From Arthrobacter globiformis NBRC 12137 (GTDB lineage: Bacteria > Actinomycetota > Actinomycetes > Actinomycetales > Micrococcaceae): 64,000 nt of DNA. Within the stretch, counting starts at the first letter, position 1; each line of letters opens with the position of its first letter. The notes beneath the pieces were generated by a model. That model saw nothing but the letters and a program-made list of their open reading frames with translations, was not told the DNA's origin and made no database searches. Of this stretch, positions 36,804 to 45,923 are shown piece by piece. The stretch lies in NCBI RefSeq assembly GCF_000238915.1, contig NZ_BAEG01000085.1, positions 248,001 to 312,000 of the forward strand. Reading direction: 5' to 3'. Both the position numbers and the translations under genes were made by a program.

Positions 36804-36838
36804 GATCGAAAAAGTAGGCAGCCGATCGAAAAAGCAGG
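36804..36838. repeat. Two direct repeats of GATCGAAAAAG(T/C)AGG
   Basis: 15-nt copies at 36804-36818 and 36824-36838 (14 of 15 identical, 20-nt period) are followed directly by a small hairpin GACGAT-CCAA-ATCGTC (36838-36853). They lie between the divergent membrane-protein gene and xseA. Confidence 0.7.
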
Positions 36839-36982
36839 ACGATCCAAATCGTCGGGCCACCGGCAATTCCGGCTTATCAGCTATGCCACGCTGTCAACAA
36901 TGTCGGAGCCGGGTGATACAGCTATGGATAGAGTGGATTAACCCACCGCGCACGCACCATCCACAGGCAAAGGACCGCGACC

Positions 36983-37024
36983 ATGCAACTGGCATTCGCC
37001 GCCACCGGGGCTGCACATGGCTGA
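36983..37024 (+). CDS. Possible 13-codon leader peptide before xseA
   Basis: ATG 36983 encodes MQLAFAATGAAHG and stops at 37022-37024, overlapping the xseA start by 8 nt. AAAGGA is 8-9 nt before the ATG, a better ribosome site than that of xseA itself. It may couple translation into xseA. It could be a chance ORF. Confidence 0.4.
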   Translation: MQLAFAATGAAHG

Positions 37025-38300
37025 AAACGCCACCGTCCCTGTACCCGGCACGGCCCCCGCAGCCGGCCCCAGCACGGTGCCGGCCACTGCCGCCGACACG
37101 AGCCCGGACAACCCCTGGCCGCTGCAGTTGCTCTCCCAGAAGCTCAAGACCCACATCGATCGGGCACCGGCAGCCTGGGTAGAAGGGCAGGTCATCGAAC
37201 TGAACCGGCGCGGCGGCAGTGCCTTCCTCACCCTCCGGGATGTTGACGCCGAGATCTCCCTGCCGGCTTCCATCTGGTCCAAGCTGCTCGACCGCCAGGA
37301 GGCACCGCTTGAACGCGGAAGCCGGGTGGTTGCCCTGCTGAAGGCTGAGTTCTGGATGAAGACCGGGCGCCTGAACATGTCCGTGAAGGACATCCGCCCG
37401 GTTGGACTGGGTGATCTCCTCGCACGGATAGAACGGCTGCGCCACGCCCTGGCCGCGGAAGGGCTGTTTGCCGAGTCGCGGAAAAAGCGCCTTCCGCTGC
37501 TCCCCCACCGGATCGGTCTCATCACCGGCCGCGACTCCGATGCCAAGAAGGACGTGCTGCGCAACGCGGCCCTGCGCTGGCCGGCAGTTGAGTTCGAGAT
37601 CCGCGAAGTTGCAGTGCAGGGCAACACTGCCGTATCCCAGATGGTCAGGGCGTTGCGCGAACTCGATGCCCGTCCCGAGGTCGACGTCATCGTGATCGCC
37701 CGCGGTGGCGGAGCGCTGGAGGACCTGCTGCCGTTCAGCAGCGAGGAACTCATCCGCGCGGTCGCCGCCGCGGTGACTCCGGTGGTCAGCGCGATCGGAC
37801 ACGAGGCGGACCGGCCCATCCTGGACGACGTCGCCGATCTCCGGGCCTCCACGCCCACTGACGCAGCCAAGCGGATCGTGCCGGAAGTCTCGGAGGAACT
37901 TGCCCGGGTCCGGCAGGCTGAGGCCCAGCTGCGCCGCTCCGTCACGCTGCTGGTGGCCCGGGAAACGGACCGTCTGGCGGCAGTCCGGTCCCGTCCCGTC
38001 CTCGCGTCTCCTGAGAGTATGATCACTGCGCGCGCGGACGATGTGGAACGGCTGGCCCAACGGTCGACGGCGGCCATCAGCGCCGCCGTCACAAGGGCTT
38101 CCGACCAGCTGGTCCACCTTCAGGCGCAGGTCCGGGCCTTGTCACCGCAGCAGACTCTTGACCGCGGTTACGCCGTGGTACAGCTTTCCGGGTCCGGCGG
38201 CGCAGTGGTCCGCCAGCCCGCCCAGGCCCCGGCCGGAGCCGCGCTCTCGGTCCGGGTGGCCGGCGGGCGGTTCGGCGCGGAATCCACAGGCGCACCATGA
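37017..38300 (+). CDS. xseA: Exodeoxyribonuclease VII large subunit
   Basis: A 427-residue nuclease subunit that with XseB degrades single-stranded DNA to short oligonucleotides. It has a low-complexity Ala/Pro N-terminus (residues 1-35), then the OB-fold (WVEGQVIELNRRGGSAFLTLRD) and the catalytic core with GLITGRDSDAKKDVL, IVIARGGGALEDLLPFSSEEL and GHEADRPILD. A long coiled coil and the C-terminal LSPQQTLDRGYAVV element follow. xseB lies 74 nt downstream. Confidence 0.96.
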   Translation: MAENATVPVPGTAPAAGPSTVPATAADTSPDNPWPLQLLSQKLKTHIDRAPAAWVEGQVIELNRRGGSAFLTLRDVDAEISLPASIWSKLLDRQEAPLERGSRVVALLKAEFWMKTGRLNMSVKDIRPVGLGDLLARIERLRHALAAEGLFAESRKKRLPLLPHRIGLITGRDSDAKKDVLRNAALRWPAVEFEIREVAVQGNTAVSQMVRALRELDARPEVDVIVIARGGGALEDLLPFSSEELIRAVAAAVTPVVSAIGHEADRPILDDVADLRASTPTDAAKRIVPEVSEELARVRQAEAQLRRSVTLLVARETDRLAAVRSRPVLASPESMITARADDVERLAQRSTAAISAAVTRASDQLVHLQAQVRALSPQQTLDRGYAVVQLSGSGGAVVRQPAQAPAGAALSVRVAGGRFGAESTGAP

Positions 38301-38374
38301 ACCGGGACGCACCCTAAGCCGGCCATGGCGCCAGCACCTCATGACATCACCACCGACACGACAGGCCAGAAAAC

Positions 38375-38653
38375 ATGACAGACCCGACCATCAGCACAGA
38401 GCCAGAGAACAGCACGGAGCCTGCGAACAGCACAGCACAGCCGGGCACGGCGCTTCCTCCGGACATTGATGCCCTCAGCTACGAGGAAGCACGGGAACAG
38501 CTGGTGGCCGTGGTCTCCAAGCTCGAGGCCGGCGGGACCAGCCTCGAGGACTCCCTGGCCCTGTGGGAACGGGGCGAGGCACTGGCGCGGCGCTGTGAAG
38601 AATGGCTGGAGGGCGCCCGGAAAAGGCTCGCGGCTGCCCGCAAGGACAGCTAG
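38375..38653 (+). CDS. xseB: Exodeoxyribonuclease VII small subunit
   Basis: A 92-residue protein. The conserved XseB helix pair is at residues 34-85 (LSYEEAREQLVAVVSKLEAGGTSLEDSLALWERGEALARRCEEWL). It is preceded by a repetitive Asn/Ser/Thr/Glu-rich N-terminus (ENSTEPANST) that looks like a short internal duplication. It forms the multimeric holoenzyme with XseA. Confidence 0.95.
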   Translation: MTDPTISTEPENSTEPANSTAQPGTALPPDIDALSYEEAREQLVAVVSKLEAGGTSLEDSLALWERGEALARRCEEWLEGARKRLAAARKDS

Positions 38654-38688
38654 CGCCGGCGGGGATTTGGCCGCAGATTAAGCCGGGT

Positions 38689-39543
38689 TCAGGACCGCTC
38701 GACGAGGCGGCGCTCGGCTTCGACGTCGAACTCGGCCTTGGGCCACTCCAGATCGAACTCGCCGAGCCCCTCCAGCAGCAGTTGCTGGACCGCAATGCGC
38801 GCATACCATTTCTTGCTGGCCGGCACGACGTACCACGGCGCGTGGTCCGTGTTGGTGGCATCGAAGGCAGCCTGGTAGGCGGCCATGTAGTCGTCCCAGA
38901 AGGCGCGCTGTTTCAGGTCCTCGGTGTTGTACTTCCAGTGCTTGGCCGGGTTGTCCAGCCTGGCCAGGAGCCGCTCTTTCTGCTCGTCGTTGCTGATATG
39001 CAGCATGACCTTGATGACCTTCGTGCCTACGGCAACCTGCCGGGCTTCGAACTCATTGATCGCCTTGTAGCGGCGTTCGATTTCCTTCGGGTCCGCCCAG
39101 CGGTGGACCCGGTGGATCAGGACATCCTCGTAGTGTGACCGGTCAAAGACCCCCAGCATGCCGGCGCCCGGGACTTCCCTTTCGATACGCCAGAGAAAGT
39201 CGTAGGCGCGTTCCTCTGGGGTGGGGGCCTTGAAGGATTTGAACTGTACGCCCTGCGGATCCATGGCGCCCAGCACGTGCTTCACGATCCCGCCCTTGCC
39301 GGCGGTGTCCATTCCCTGCAGGATCAGCAGGACGCGCTTGGTGCCGCCAAACTTGGACTCGGCAAACAGCTTTTCCTGCAGCTCGGCGAGCTTGTCATCC
39401 AACTCCTCAAGGAGGGCCTCGCCGTCGGCCTTGTTCCCGGGATAGCCCGGGGTGGTGTCCGGATCAACTTCCGCCAGCTTGAACCCCTTGCCGACTTTCA
39501 AGGATTCGGAGGGGAACTTCGTGAATTCCGCAACGCCGGCCAT
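38689..39543 (-). CDS. ppk2: PPK2-family polyphosphate:nucleotide phosphotransferase
   Basis: A 284-residue kinase that transfers phosphate from polyphosphate to nucleotides. The PPK2 Walker A-like GMDTAGKGG and Walker B-like FDRSHYEDVLIHRVH are present, along with DFLWRIEREVPG and HWKYNTEDL. The single-domain length and the close similarity to class III Arthrobacter enzymes, which phosphorylate AMP and ADP, make class III likely; that is inference. ATG 39543 has AAAGAGG upstream. Confidence 0.93.
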   Translation of the reverse strand: MAGVAEFTKFPSESLKVGKGFKLAEVDPDTTPGYPGNKADGEALLEELDDKLAELQEKLFAESKFGGTKRVLLILQGMDTAGKGGIVKHVLGAMDPQGVQFKSFKAPTPEERAYDFLWRIEREVPGAGMLGVFDRSHYEDVLIHRVHRWADPKEIERRYKAINEFEARQVAVGTKVIKVMLHISNDEQKERLLARLDNPAKHWKYNTEDLKQRAFWDDYMAAYQAAFDATNTDHAPWYVVPASKKWYARIAVQQLLLEGLGEFDLEWPKAEFDVEAERRLVERS

Positions 39544-39578
39544 GGGGACCTCTTTCCACTGTTGTCTGTGGGTAAAGG

Positions 39579-40799
39579 CTAATTCCCCTGATACCTGCTG
39601 AGGAAGTCTCCCATGCGGCCAATTGCTTCCTCGATGTCCTTGACGTTCGGCAGGGTCACCATCCGGAAGTGGTCGGGCCGGACCCAGTTGAACGCCCGGC
39701 CATGCGAGACCAGGATCTTCTGTTCCTTGAGCAGGTCCAGGACAAACTTTTCGTCGTCCCGGATGTTGTAGACCTCCGGGTCCAGCTTGGGGAACAGGTA
39801 GAGGGCTCCCCGTGCCTGCTGGGTGCTGACGCCGGGGATGGCGTTGAGCATCTCGTACGCCTTGTTGCGCTGTTCCAGCAGCCGGCCGCCGGGCAGGATG
39901 AGGTCGCTGATGCTCTGGTACCCGCCCAGGGCAGTCTGGATGGCGTGCTGGGCCGGGACGTTGGCGCACAGCCGCATGTTGGCCAGCAGGTTAATGCCTT
40001 CGAGGTAGTCCGCGGCCTCCTTCTTCGGTCCGGAGATCGCCATCCATCCTGCGCGGTAGCCGCAGACGCGGTAGGCCTTGGACAGCCCGCTGAAGGTCAG
40101 GCACAGCACGTCGTCGCCGGTAAGCCCGGCCAGGTTCACGTGCACGGCGTCCTCGTAGAGGATCTTCTCGTAGATTTCGTCGGCGAAGATCACCAGCCCG
40201 TGCTTTTCCGCCAGGGCAACGATCTTGCGCAGGGTGCTTTCCGGGTACACGGCGCCGGTGGGGTTGTTCGGGTTGATGACCACGATCCCCTTGGTGCTGG
40301 GCGTGATCTTGGCCTCGAGGTCTTCCAGGTCGGGCTGCCAGCCGGACTCCTCGTCGCAGAGATAGTGCACGGGACGGCCGCCGGCCAGCGCCACGGAGGC
40401 AGTCCACAGCGGATAGTCCGGGGTGGGGATCAGGATTTCGTCGCCGTCGTCGAGCAGTGCCATCAGCGACATGGTGATCAGTTCGCTGACACCGTTGCCC
40501 AGGTAGATGTCGTCCACGTGGATGCTTTGGATGCCGCGGGTCTGGTAGTACTGCGAGACGGCGGTGCGGGCCGAGAAGATGCCGCGGGAATCGCTGTATC
40601 CCTGGGCGTGGGGCAGGTGGCGGATCATGTCCACCAAAATCGCGTCCGGCGCTTCAAAACCGAAGGGTGCTGGGTTGCCGATGTTCAGTTTGAGGATGCG
40701 GTGCCCCTCTGCCTCCATCTGCTGGGCGGCCTGAAGAATCGGTCCACGGATGTCGTAAAGGACATTATGAAGCTTGGTGGACTGCTTGAATTCTGCCAT
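39579..40799 (-). CDS. PLP-dependent aminotransferase (AlaA-like)
   Basis: A 406-residue class I/II aminotransferase. NPNNPTGAVY, FADEIYEKILYED and the PLP-lysine motif SGLSKAYRVCGYRAGWM are visible. The opening FKQSTKLHNVLYDIRGPILQAAQQMEAEG and the length resemble AlaA/AlaT alanine transaminases (pyruvate/glutamate), the most likely function. CATATT lies 6 nt before the ATG. It precedes the ppk2 gene by 36 nt on the same strand. Confidence 0.9.
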   Translation of the reverse strand: MAEFKQSTKLHNVLYDIRGPILQAAQQMEAEGHRILKLNIGNPAPFGFEAPDAILVDMIRHLPHAQGYSDSRGIFSARTAVSQYYQTRGIQSIHVDDIYLGNGVSELITMSLMALLDDGDEILIPTPDYPLWTASVALAGGRPVHYLCDEESGWQPDLEDLEAKITPSTKGIVVINPNNPTGAVYPESTLRKIVALAEKHGLVIFADEIYEKILYEDAVHVNLAGLTGDDVLCLTFSGLSKAYRVCGYRAGWMAISGPKKEAADYLEGINLLANMRLCANVPAQHAIQTALGGYQSISDLILPGGRLLEQRNKAYEMLNAIPGVSTQQARGALYLFPKLDPEVYNIRDDEKFVLDLLKEQKILVSHGRAFNWVRPDHFRMVTLPNVKDIEEAIGRMGDFLSRYQGN

Positions 40800-40870
40800 T
40801 CATCAAATATGCCACAAGCGGGATGTACTTCCGGGGAGACGTGCCTCACAGTCCCGTCACCCGCTTAACG

Positions 40871-40915
40871 ACGACGGCGGCTGCCGGTCCGCGCGGAACC
40901 GGCAGCCGCCGTCGT
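40871..40915 (-). terminator. Terminator of the OpuC-type operon
   Basis: An 18-bp perfect stem (40871-40888 with 40898-40915), 24 nt past the stop of the binding-protein gene. It is extremely stable but without a strong T-run. Confidence 0.8.
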
Positions 40916-40938
40916 ACTCACTGAGTAAGCAGCACCGC

Positions 40939-41898
40939 CTACTTGACGATGCCCTTGTCCTTGAGCCACGCGGCAGCCGCATCCTTGGCGTTCTGCTTCT
41001 GGCTTCCGCTCACGGCACGGTTGAGGTTGATCAGGTCGTCCGTAGTGAGGGTCTTGGAGACGTTGTTCAGCGCCTCCTTGGCCTTGTCCGTCACCTTCGC
41101 GTCGTTGTAGAGCGGGAGCACCTGCTGGGCCTTGAAGTTGTTCTTCGGGTCCTCCAGCACAACGAGGTCGTTGTCCGCGATGGACGGCGTGGTGGTGAAG
41201 ATGTCGGCCACCTGCACCTCGTCGCTCAGGAGCGCCTGCAGCGTGAGGTTGCCGCCGCCGTCGCTGAACGGCTTGAGCGCCTTGAGCTCGCAGTTGTAGT
41301 TCTTCTTGAGCCCCGGGAACCCGTAGGACCGGGTTTCGAAGGTGGCAGGCGCGGCCATGGTCAGGTCCTTGCAGACCTTGGCCAGGTCCTCGATGGACTT
41401 CAGCTGGTACTTTTCGGCGGTGGCCTTGGTGACCACCATGGCGTCCTTGTCCTCGGCCTTGGACGGCTCAAGCACGGCGAGACCCTGCGGAAGTTTGCCC
41501 GGAAGGGCCTTGTAGACGTCCTCCGGCGTGACCTCAGCAGCCTGCGCGTCGACGTGGGACAGAAGGTTGCCGGAGTAGTCGGGAACCACATCCACGGATC
41601 CGTCCTGGACGGCCTTGAAGTAGATCTCGCGGGAGCCGATGTTCGGCTTGGTGGTGGCGGTAACTCCGGCCGCGTTCAAAGCGCCGGCATAGATCTCGGC
41701 GATGATCTGGCTTTCCGGGAAGTCCGCGGAGCCCACGACAAGGGAACCGCCGGAGGTGGCGCCGCCGGTTGCACTCGTGGAGGGGGAAGACAGCGGGCTG
41801 CCGCTGCTGCAGGCGGACAGGGCAAGGACGACGCCGACACCGGCGGCGAGGCCGCCCAGGCCACGGCGGGTAAGAGTCGTGCGGACGGGGTGCTTCAT
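40939..41898 (-). CDS. Betaine/choline ABC transporter substrate-binding lipoprotein (OpuCC type)
   Basis: A 319-residue lipoprotein of the OpuAC/ProX family for quaternary amines. The signal peptide has lipobox LSAC with Cys at residue 30. The domain starts LVVGSADFPESQIIAEIYAGAL and contains YFKAVQDGSVDVVPDYSGN, typical of OpuC. It imports osmoprotectants such as glycine betaine or choline. It overlaps the previous permease gene (ATGA at 41895-41898). The binding protein is last in the operon, unlike in the peptide systems. Confidence 0.92.
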   Translation of the reverse strand: MKHPVRTTLTRRGLGGLAAGVGVVLALSACSSGSPLSSPSTSATGGATSGGSLVVGSADFPESQIIAEIYAGALNAAGVTATTKPNIGSREIYFKAVQDGSVDVVPDYSGNLLSHVDAQAAEVTPEDVYKALPGKLPQGLAVLEPSKAEDKDAMVVTKATAEKYQLKSIEDLAKVCKDLTMAAPATFETRSYGFPGLKKNYNCELKALKPFSDGGGNLTLQALLSDEVQVADIFTTTPSIADNDLVVLEDPKNNFKAQQVLPLYNDAKVTDKAKEALNNVSKTLTTDDLINLNRAVSGSQKQNAKDAAAAWLKDKGIVK

Positions 41899-42638
41899 GC
41901 GGTGCCTCCTTGAACAGCGGCCGCCGCGGGCGCGGCAGCCGAGAGATCGGTGGCGGCCTTGCGGCCGCCCTTGGAACGTGCGGAAAGTCCCGGTGAAACG
42001 ACCAGCCGCTGCACGGCCGCCAGGACGAGGTCGACGACGATCGCCAGCGCCGCGATAAGAAGCGAACCTGCCAGCATCCGGGGGAAGTCCTGGAGCACCA
42101 GCCCGTCGAACAGGTAGCGTCCCAGGCCGCCGAGCGGAAGGTAGGCCACCACCGACACTGTGGCGATCACCTGCAGCACGGCGGTGCGGATGCCGCCGAA
42201 CATCACGAGGAGCCCGTTGGGAACCTCCACGCCGAACAAGACCTGCAGCTCTTTCATGCCCATGGCGCGGGCGGCGTCCACCACGCTGGCGTCCACGCTG
42301 GAAATGCCGGCGTAGGTGCCGGCCAGCAGCGGCGGGACCGTGAGGATGACCAGCGCCCACACCGGCGGCATGAGGCCGCTTCCGGCAACGAGGGCGAACA
42401 GCACCAGCAGTCCGAGTGTGGGCAGCGCCCGGAGGGCTCCGGCCACGGCCACGGCCACCACGCGGCCCCTGCCCGTATGGCCGATGTAGAGCCCCACCGG
42501 GACGGCAATGGCCGCGGCGATAAGCAGGACCAGGCCGCTGTACTGCAGGTGTTCGAGGAGACGGACGGGTATCCCGCCCGGGCCCGACCAGTGCGAAGGG
42601 TCGGCGAGCCACGCGAAAGTTTCGGTGAAGATGTTCAT
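41895..42638 (-). CDS. Betaine/choline ABC transporter permease (second)
   Basis: A 247-residue ProW/OpuCB-like permease with about six membrane segments. The EAA region is VDAARAMGMKELQVLFGVEVPNG. The N-terminus (TFAWLADPSHWSGPGGIPVRLLEHL) is the typical external stretch. The C-terminal end is basic and alanine-rich. It overlaps both neighbours by 4 nt. Confidence 0.92.
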   Translation of the reverse strand: MNIFTETFAWLADPSHWSGPGGIPVRLLEHLQYSGLVLLIAAAIAVPVGLYIGHTGRGRVVAVAVAGALRALPTLGLLVLFALVAGSGLMPPVWALVILTVPPLLAGTYAGISSVDASVVDAARAMGMKELQVLFGVEVPNGLLVMFGGIRTAVLQVIATVSVVAYLPLGGLGRYLFDGLVLQDFPRMLAGSLLIAALAIVVDLVLAAVQRLVVSPGLSARSKGGRKAATDLSAAAPAAAAVQGGTA

Positions 42639-43348
42639 GAGCCGGCCCCCGCGTGCACCTTGGCGTCGGCGAGGAATTCGGCGCCGGATTGAGCCTTCGC
42701 GCCGGTCCCTATGGAGCCTGCCCTGGTCCAGGGCGTGAGGACCCGTTCCAGGATCACCAGCAGGGCGTCCATCACCAGGGCCAGCAGCAGGATGGCGATA
42801 ATCCCCACCACCACCTCGGTGACGAAGTTCCGCTGCAGCCCGTCCGTGAACAGCATTCCGAGGTTCCCGACCCCCAGCAGGGCGGCGACGCTCACCAGCG
42901 AAATGTTGCTCACCGACACGACGCGCAGGCCAGCGAACATCACGGGCAGGGACAGCGGCAGGTCGATCTGCAGGAACCGCGCGGCGGGCTTGTACCCCAT
43001 GGCCACGGCCGCCTGCCGGAGGTCATCATCCACGGAATCGAAGGCGTCCATGGCGGCCCGCACCAGCAGCGCCACCGCGTAAATGGTCAGGGCGACAATA
43101 ACGTTCAGCGGGTCAAGGATCCGGGTTCCCAGCAGCGGCGGCAGGATGATGAACAAGGCCAGCGAGGGGATGGTGTAGAGCAGGGAACTCACGGTGGCCA
43201 CGAGCTGCCGGAGTGCGCTGTGCCGCCGCGAGAACTGTGCCAGCGGGATGGAGATCAGCAGGCCCAGGATCATCGGCACCAGGGCCAGGACCAGGTGCTG
43301 GCCGGCCCGTTCAAAGACCATGGGGCTGTTCGCCAGGAACCACTCCAT
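42635..43348 (-). CDS. Betaine/choline ABC transporter permease (first)
   Basis: A 237-residue permease of the same family, with MEWFLANSPMVFERAGQHLVLALVPMILG at its start and the EAA loop DDLRQAAVAMGYKPAARFLQIDLPLSLP. It pairs with the second permease. The ATG overlaps the ATPase stop by 1 nt (TGATG). Confidence 0.92.
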   Translation of the reverse strand: MEWFLANSPMVFERAGQHLVLALVPMILGLLISIPLAQFSRRHSALRQLVATVSSLLYTIPSLALFIILPPLLGTRILDPLNVIVALTIYAVALLVRAAMDAFDSVDDDLRQAAVAMGYKPAARFLQIDLPLSLPVMFAGLRVVSVSNISLVSVAALLGVGNLGMLFTDGLQRNFVTEVVVGIIAILLLALVMDALLVILERVLTPWTRAGSIGTGAKAQSGAEFLADAKVHAGAGS

Positions 43349-44436
43349 CAGAGTGCGCCCTGCCGGGCCCGGCGTGCGGACTCGATGACGCTGAGCACCT
43401 CCGCGCCCTTGACGACGCCGGCAACCTTGCCGTCGCCGTCGACCGCGACGCCGAGCCCCGACGGCGAAGACAGCGCGGCGTCCAGGGCGCGCCGGAGGGT
43501 GTCGCCCGGCCGGAACAGTGAGCCGCCGGGAATGAGCTGGGAGTCGAGGCCGGGGCCTTCCCAGCCCAGCGGGCGCTGCTGTTCATCCACCACCAGTCGC
43601 CAACTGTCCGGATGTGCACCGGCGTCCCCGCCCCGGGTGACCGTTTCAACGGGATGGACCGCAACGCCGTCGGCCGTGGTGAACCCAAGGTGCCGGAAAC
43701 CGCGGTCCCGGCCGACGAAGGAAGCGACGAACTCGCTCGCCGGTGCCCGGAGGATCTCCTCCGGCGTGGCGTACTGCGCCAGCTTGCCGCCGACGGCGAA
43801 GACCGCCACCTTGTCCCCCAGCACGGTGGCCTCGTCGATGTCGTGGGTGACAAAGACGATGGTCTTGGCCAGGTCGCGCTGCAGCCGGAGGAGCTCCTGC
43901 TGCAGTTCGTCGCGGACCACGGGATCCACGGCACTGAAGGGCTCATCCATCAGCAGGACCGGCGGATCGGCGGCGAGCGCCCGGGCCACGCCGACGCGCT
44001 GCTGCTGGCCGCCCGAGAGCTGCGACGGGTACCGCTTGCCCAGCGACGGGTCCAGCCCCACGACGTCGAGCAGTTCTTCCGCGCGCTTGCGGGCGTCGGC
44101 TTTCGAGACGCCGTTCAGGCGGGGCACGGTGGCGATGTTGTCCACCACGGAGCGGTGCGGCATCAGCCCGGACGACTGCATCACGTAGCCCATGGAGCGC
44201 CTGAGCTCGGCCGCCGGTACGGAGGTGACGTCCCGCCCGCCCACGGTGATGGTCCCGGACGTGGGTTCCACCATCCGGTTGATCATGCGCAGGGAGGTGG
44301 TCTTGCCGCAGCCTGACGGTCCCACGAACACCGTGATGGAGCCCCGGTCAATGGACATGCTCAGCTGGTCCACCGCCGGTTGCCCGCCCTGGTACTGCTT
44401 GGTGACGCTTTGGAACTCAATCATGGCTTCGGCCAT
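43348..44436 (-). CDS. Betaine/choline ABC transporter ATPase (OpuCA type)
   Basis: A 362-residue ABC ATPase: Walker A GPSGCGKTTSLRMINR, signature LSGGQQQRVGVARA, Walker B LLMDEPFSAVDP, switch His in VTHDIDEA. The C-terminal third carries a CBS-type region (VDGDGKVAGVVKGAEVLSVIE), as in OpuA/OpuCA where it senses ionic strength. It is the first gene of the operon, with a recognisable promoter at 44488-44517. Confidence 0.93.
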   Translation of the reverse strand: MAEAMIEFQSVTKQYQGGQPAVDQLSMSIDRGSITVFVGPSGCGKTTSLRMINRMVEPTSGTITVGGRDVTSVPAAELRRSMGYVMQSSGLMPHRSVVDNIATVPRLNGVSKADARKRAEELLDVVGLDPSLGKRYPSQLSGGQQQRVGVARALAADPPVLLMDEPFSAVDPVVRDELQQELLRLQRDLAKTIVFVTHDIDEATVLGDKVAVFAVGGKLAQYATPEEILRAPASEFVASFVGRDRGFRHLGFTTADGVAVHPVETVTRGGDAGAHPDSWRLVVDEQQRPLGWEGPGLDSQLIPGGSLFRPGDTLRRALDAALSSPSGLGVAVDGDGKVAGVVKGAEVLSVIESARRARQGAL

Positions 44437-44487
44437 ACCCGGCTTACCTAACTGTTGGGCGGCAACATCGGACGGTAAAGCGAACTG

Positions 44488-44517
44488 ATCATAAGCACGC
44501 TGTTTTTTGGCTGTAAA
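44488..44517 (-). promoter_or_regulatory. Promoter of the OpuC-type operon
   Basis: On the minus strand TTTACA (44512-44517), 18 nt, TATGAT (44488-44493): close to the housekeeping sigma consensus. It lies 52 nt before the ATPase start. Confidence 0.65.
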
Positions 44518-44635
44518 GCGCGTCTTGACACAGCGTAACCAGTGCCCGAAGCAAAACCGCCGAAGCCGCGGACACCGTGATCATTCGGAGACAAACACTG
44601 GTGATTCGGCGCCCTCCCCCGTCCGGATGGGTGGA

Positions 44636-44700
44636 GGAGTTTTTGTCCGGATAATGGGTCCAAATGCCCCCGGAGCGGCCATTGGCTGGACAAAAACTCC
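44636..44700. repeat. 13-bp perfect inverted repeats downstream of rsgA
   Basis: GGAGTTTTTGTCC (44636-44648) and GGACAAAAACTCC (44688-44700) are exact complements 39 nt apart. The right copy is also the loop of a smaller hairpin GGCTGGA/TCCAGCC (44684-44704) touching the rsgA stop, which probably ends the rsgA transcript. Confidence 0.75.
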
Positions 44701-44704
44701 AGCC

Positions 44705-45835
44705 TCAGGAGTGGCGGTAGCGTTCGGCGGCCCGCTGGCTCCGGCCGGCCACCACCACCTTCTGGTGCCATTCCCGCTGGTACGCCCTTCTCGCCGCAGC
44801 GTCGTGGCGCCGCTCAAGGGCACCAAGCTCGCGCTGGAGCTTGCGGTAACTGGCCCACCGCCTCTCCTCGAGGGACCCGTCGTCGAGCGCGGCCCGGACG
44901 GCGCACCCGGGTTCGGTGTCATGGGCGCAGTCGGAGAAGCGGCACTGTTCGAAGAGCGCCTGCAGGTCGCTGAACATCTCCTCCATGCCGTCCTCGGCGT
45001 CGAACAGCCCGAAGCCGCGGACACCGGGAGTGTCCATCAGCACCGCGCCGTTGGGCAGCGGCACCAGCTCGCGCGACGTCGTGGTGTGCCGGCCCCTGCC
45101 ATCGGCGGCCCGCACGTCGCCGGTTGACTGGACCTGGTGCCCCACGAGCGCATTGATGAGCGTGGATTTTCCGGCGCCGGAAGGGCCCAGCAGGGCGAGC
45201 GTCCACCCCGGCTGCACCCGCGAGAGCAGTTCGTCGATGCCGTCCCCCTGCTCGGCCGAGGTGGTCACCACGTCCACGCCGGCTGCCTGCAGGATCACCT
45301 TTCCGACGACGTCATCGGCGATGTCCGACAGGTCCGCCTTCGTGATGATCACCAGGGGTGTGGCGCCGGAATCCCAGACGGCCACGAGTGTCCGTTCAAG
45401 CCGGTTATGGCTCAGCGGACGGTCCACGGGAACAACCACGCCCACCATGTCGATGTTCGCGGCGAGGACCTGTGCTTCCGTGGACGGGTCAAAGGCACGC
45501 TTGCGGCTCAACTCGGAGGTGCGCGGGAGAACGCCGACGGCGGCCGGTTCCGCAGCCCGGCTGCGGCCGAGCCAGATCCAGTCACCGGTGGCCGGTACGG
45601 CGTGGGCCGGGTACGGCAGGTGCACGAGACCGTCGGCTGTGGCCGCGACAATCCGGTTACGGTCCACCCGGACGACGCGGGCGGCCGCCTCGCCGCCGGC
45701 CGCCGGATGGGCCGCAAAGTGCTCGGCCACCGCTGCCGTGAAACCGTACGGGACCGGGCCGGGCATGGGGTCAGGTTTTATTGAAGGGGTCTGGTTTTGT
45801 AGCTGGTTGGCACGAATGCCGGAAGGATTTTTCAC
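44705..45835 (-). CDS. rsgA: Ribosome small-subunit GTPase RsgA
   Basis: A 376-residue circularly permuted GTPase acting late in 30S maturation. After an OB-fold the G motifs come in order G4 (IITKADLSD), G1 (GPSGAGKSTLINAL), G3 (DTPGVRGFGL). The zinc-binding CRFSDCAHDTEPGCAV follows, then a basic C-terminal helix. GTG 45835 has GAGG 6 nt upstream; the ATG at 45766 is an alternative start. Confidence 0.94.
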   Translation of the reverse strand: MKNPSGIRANQLQNQTPSIKPDPMPGPVPYGFTAAVAEHFAAHPAAGGEAAARVVRVDRNRIVAATADGLVHLPYPAHAVPATGDWIWLGRSRAAEPAAVGVLPRTSELSRKRAFDPSTEAQVLAANIDMVGVVVPVDRPLSHNRLERTLVAVWDSGATPLVIITKADLSDIADDVVGKVILQAAGVDVVTTSAEQGDGIDELLSRVQPGWTLALLGPSGAGKSTLINALVGHQVQSTGDVRAADGRGRHTTTSRELVPLPNGAVLMDTPGVRGFGLFDAEDGMEEMFSDLQALFEQCRFSDCAHDTEPGCAVRAALDDGSLEERRWASYRKLQRELGALERRHDAAARRAYQREWHQKVVVAGRSQRAAERYRHS

Positions 45836-45923
45836 TGTGAACCTCGGGTTGGCCCCGAAGCGCCGCCAGCCGTCCAGCGGTGCGCTGAGCGCAGTGCTCT
45901 GTGCACCGAGTGCGCTGGACTGG

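Noticed and set aside
36804..36838. Possible CRISPR-like repeat
   Set aside because: Only two 15-nt copies with a 5-nt spacer, no cas genes and no further units.
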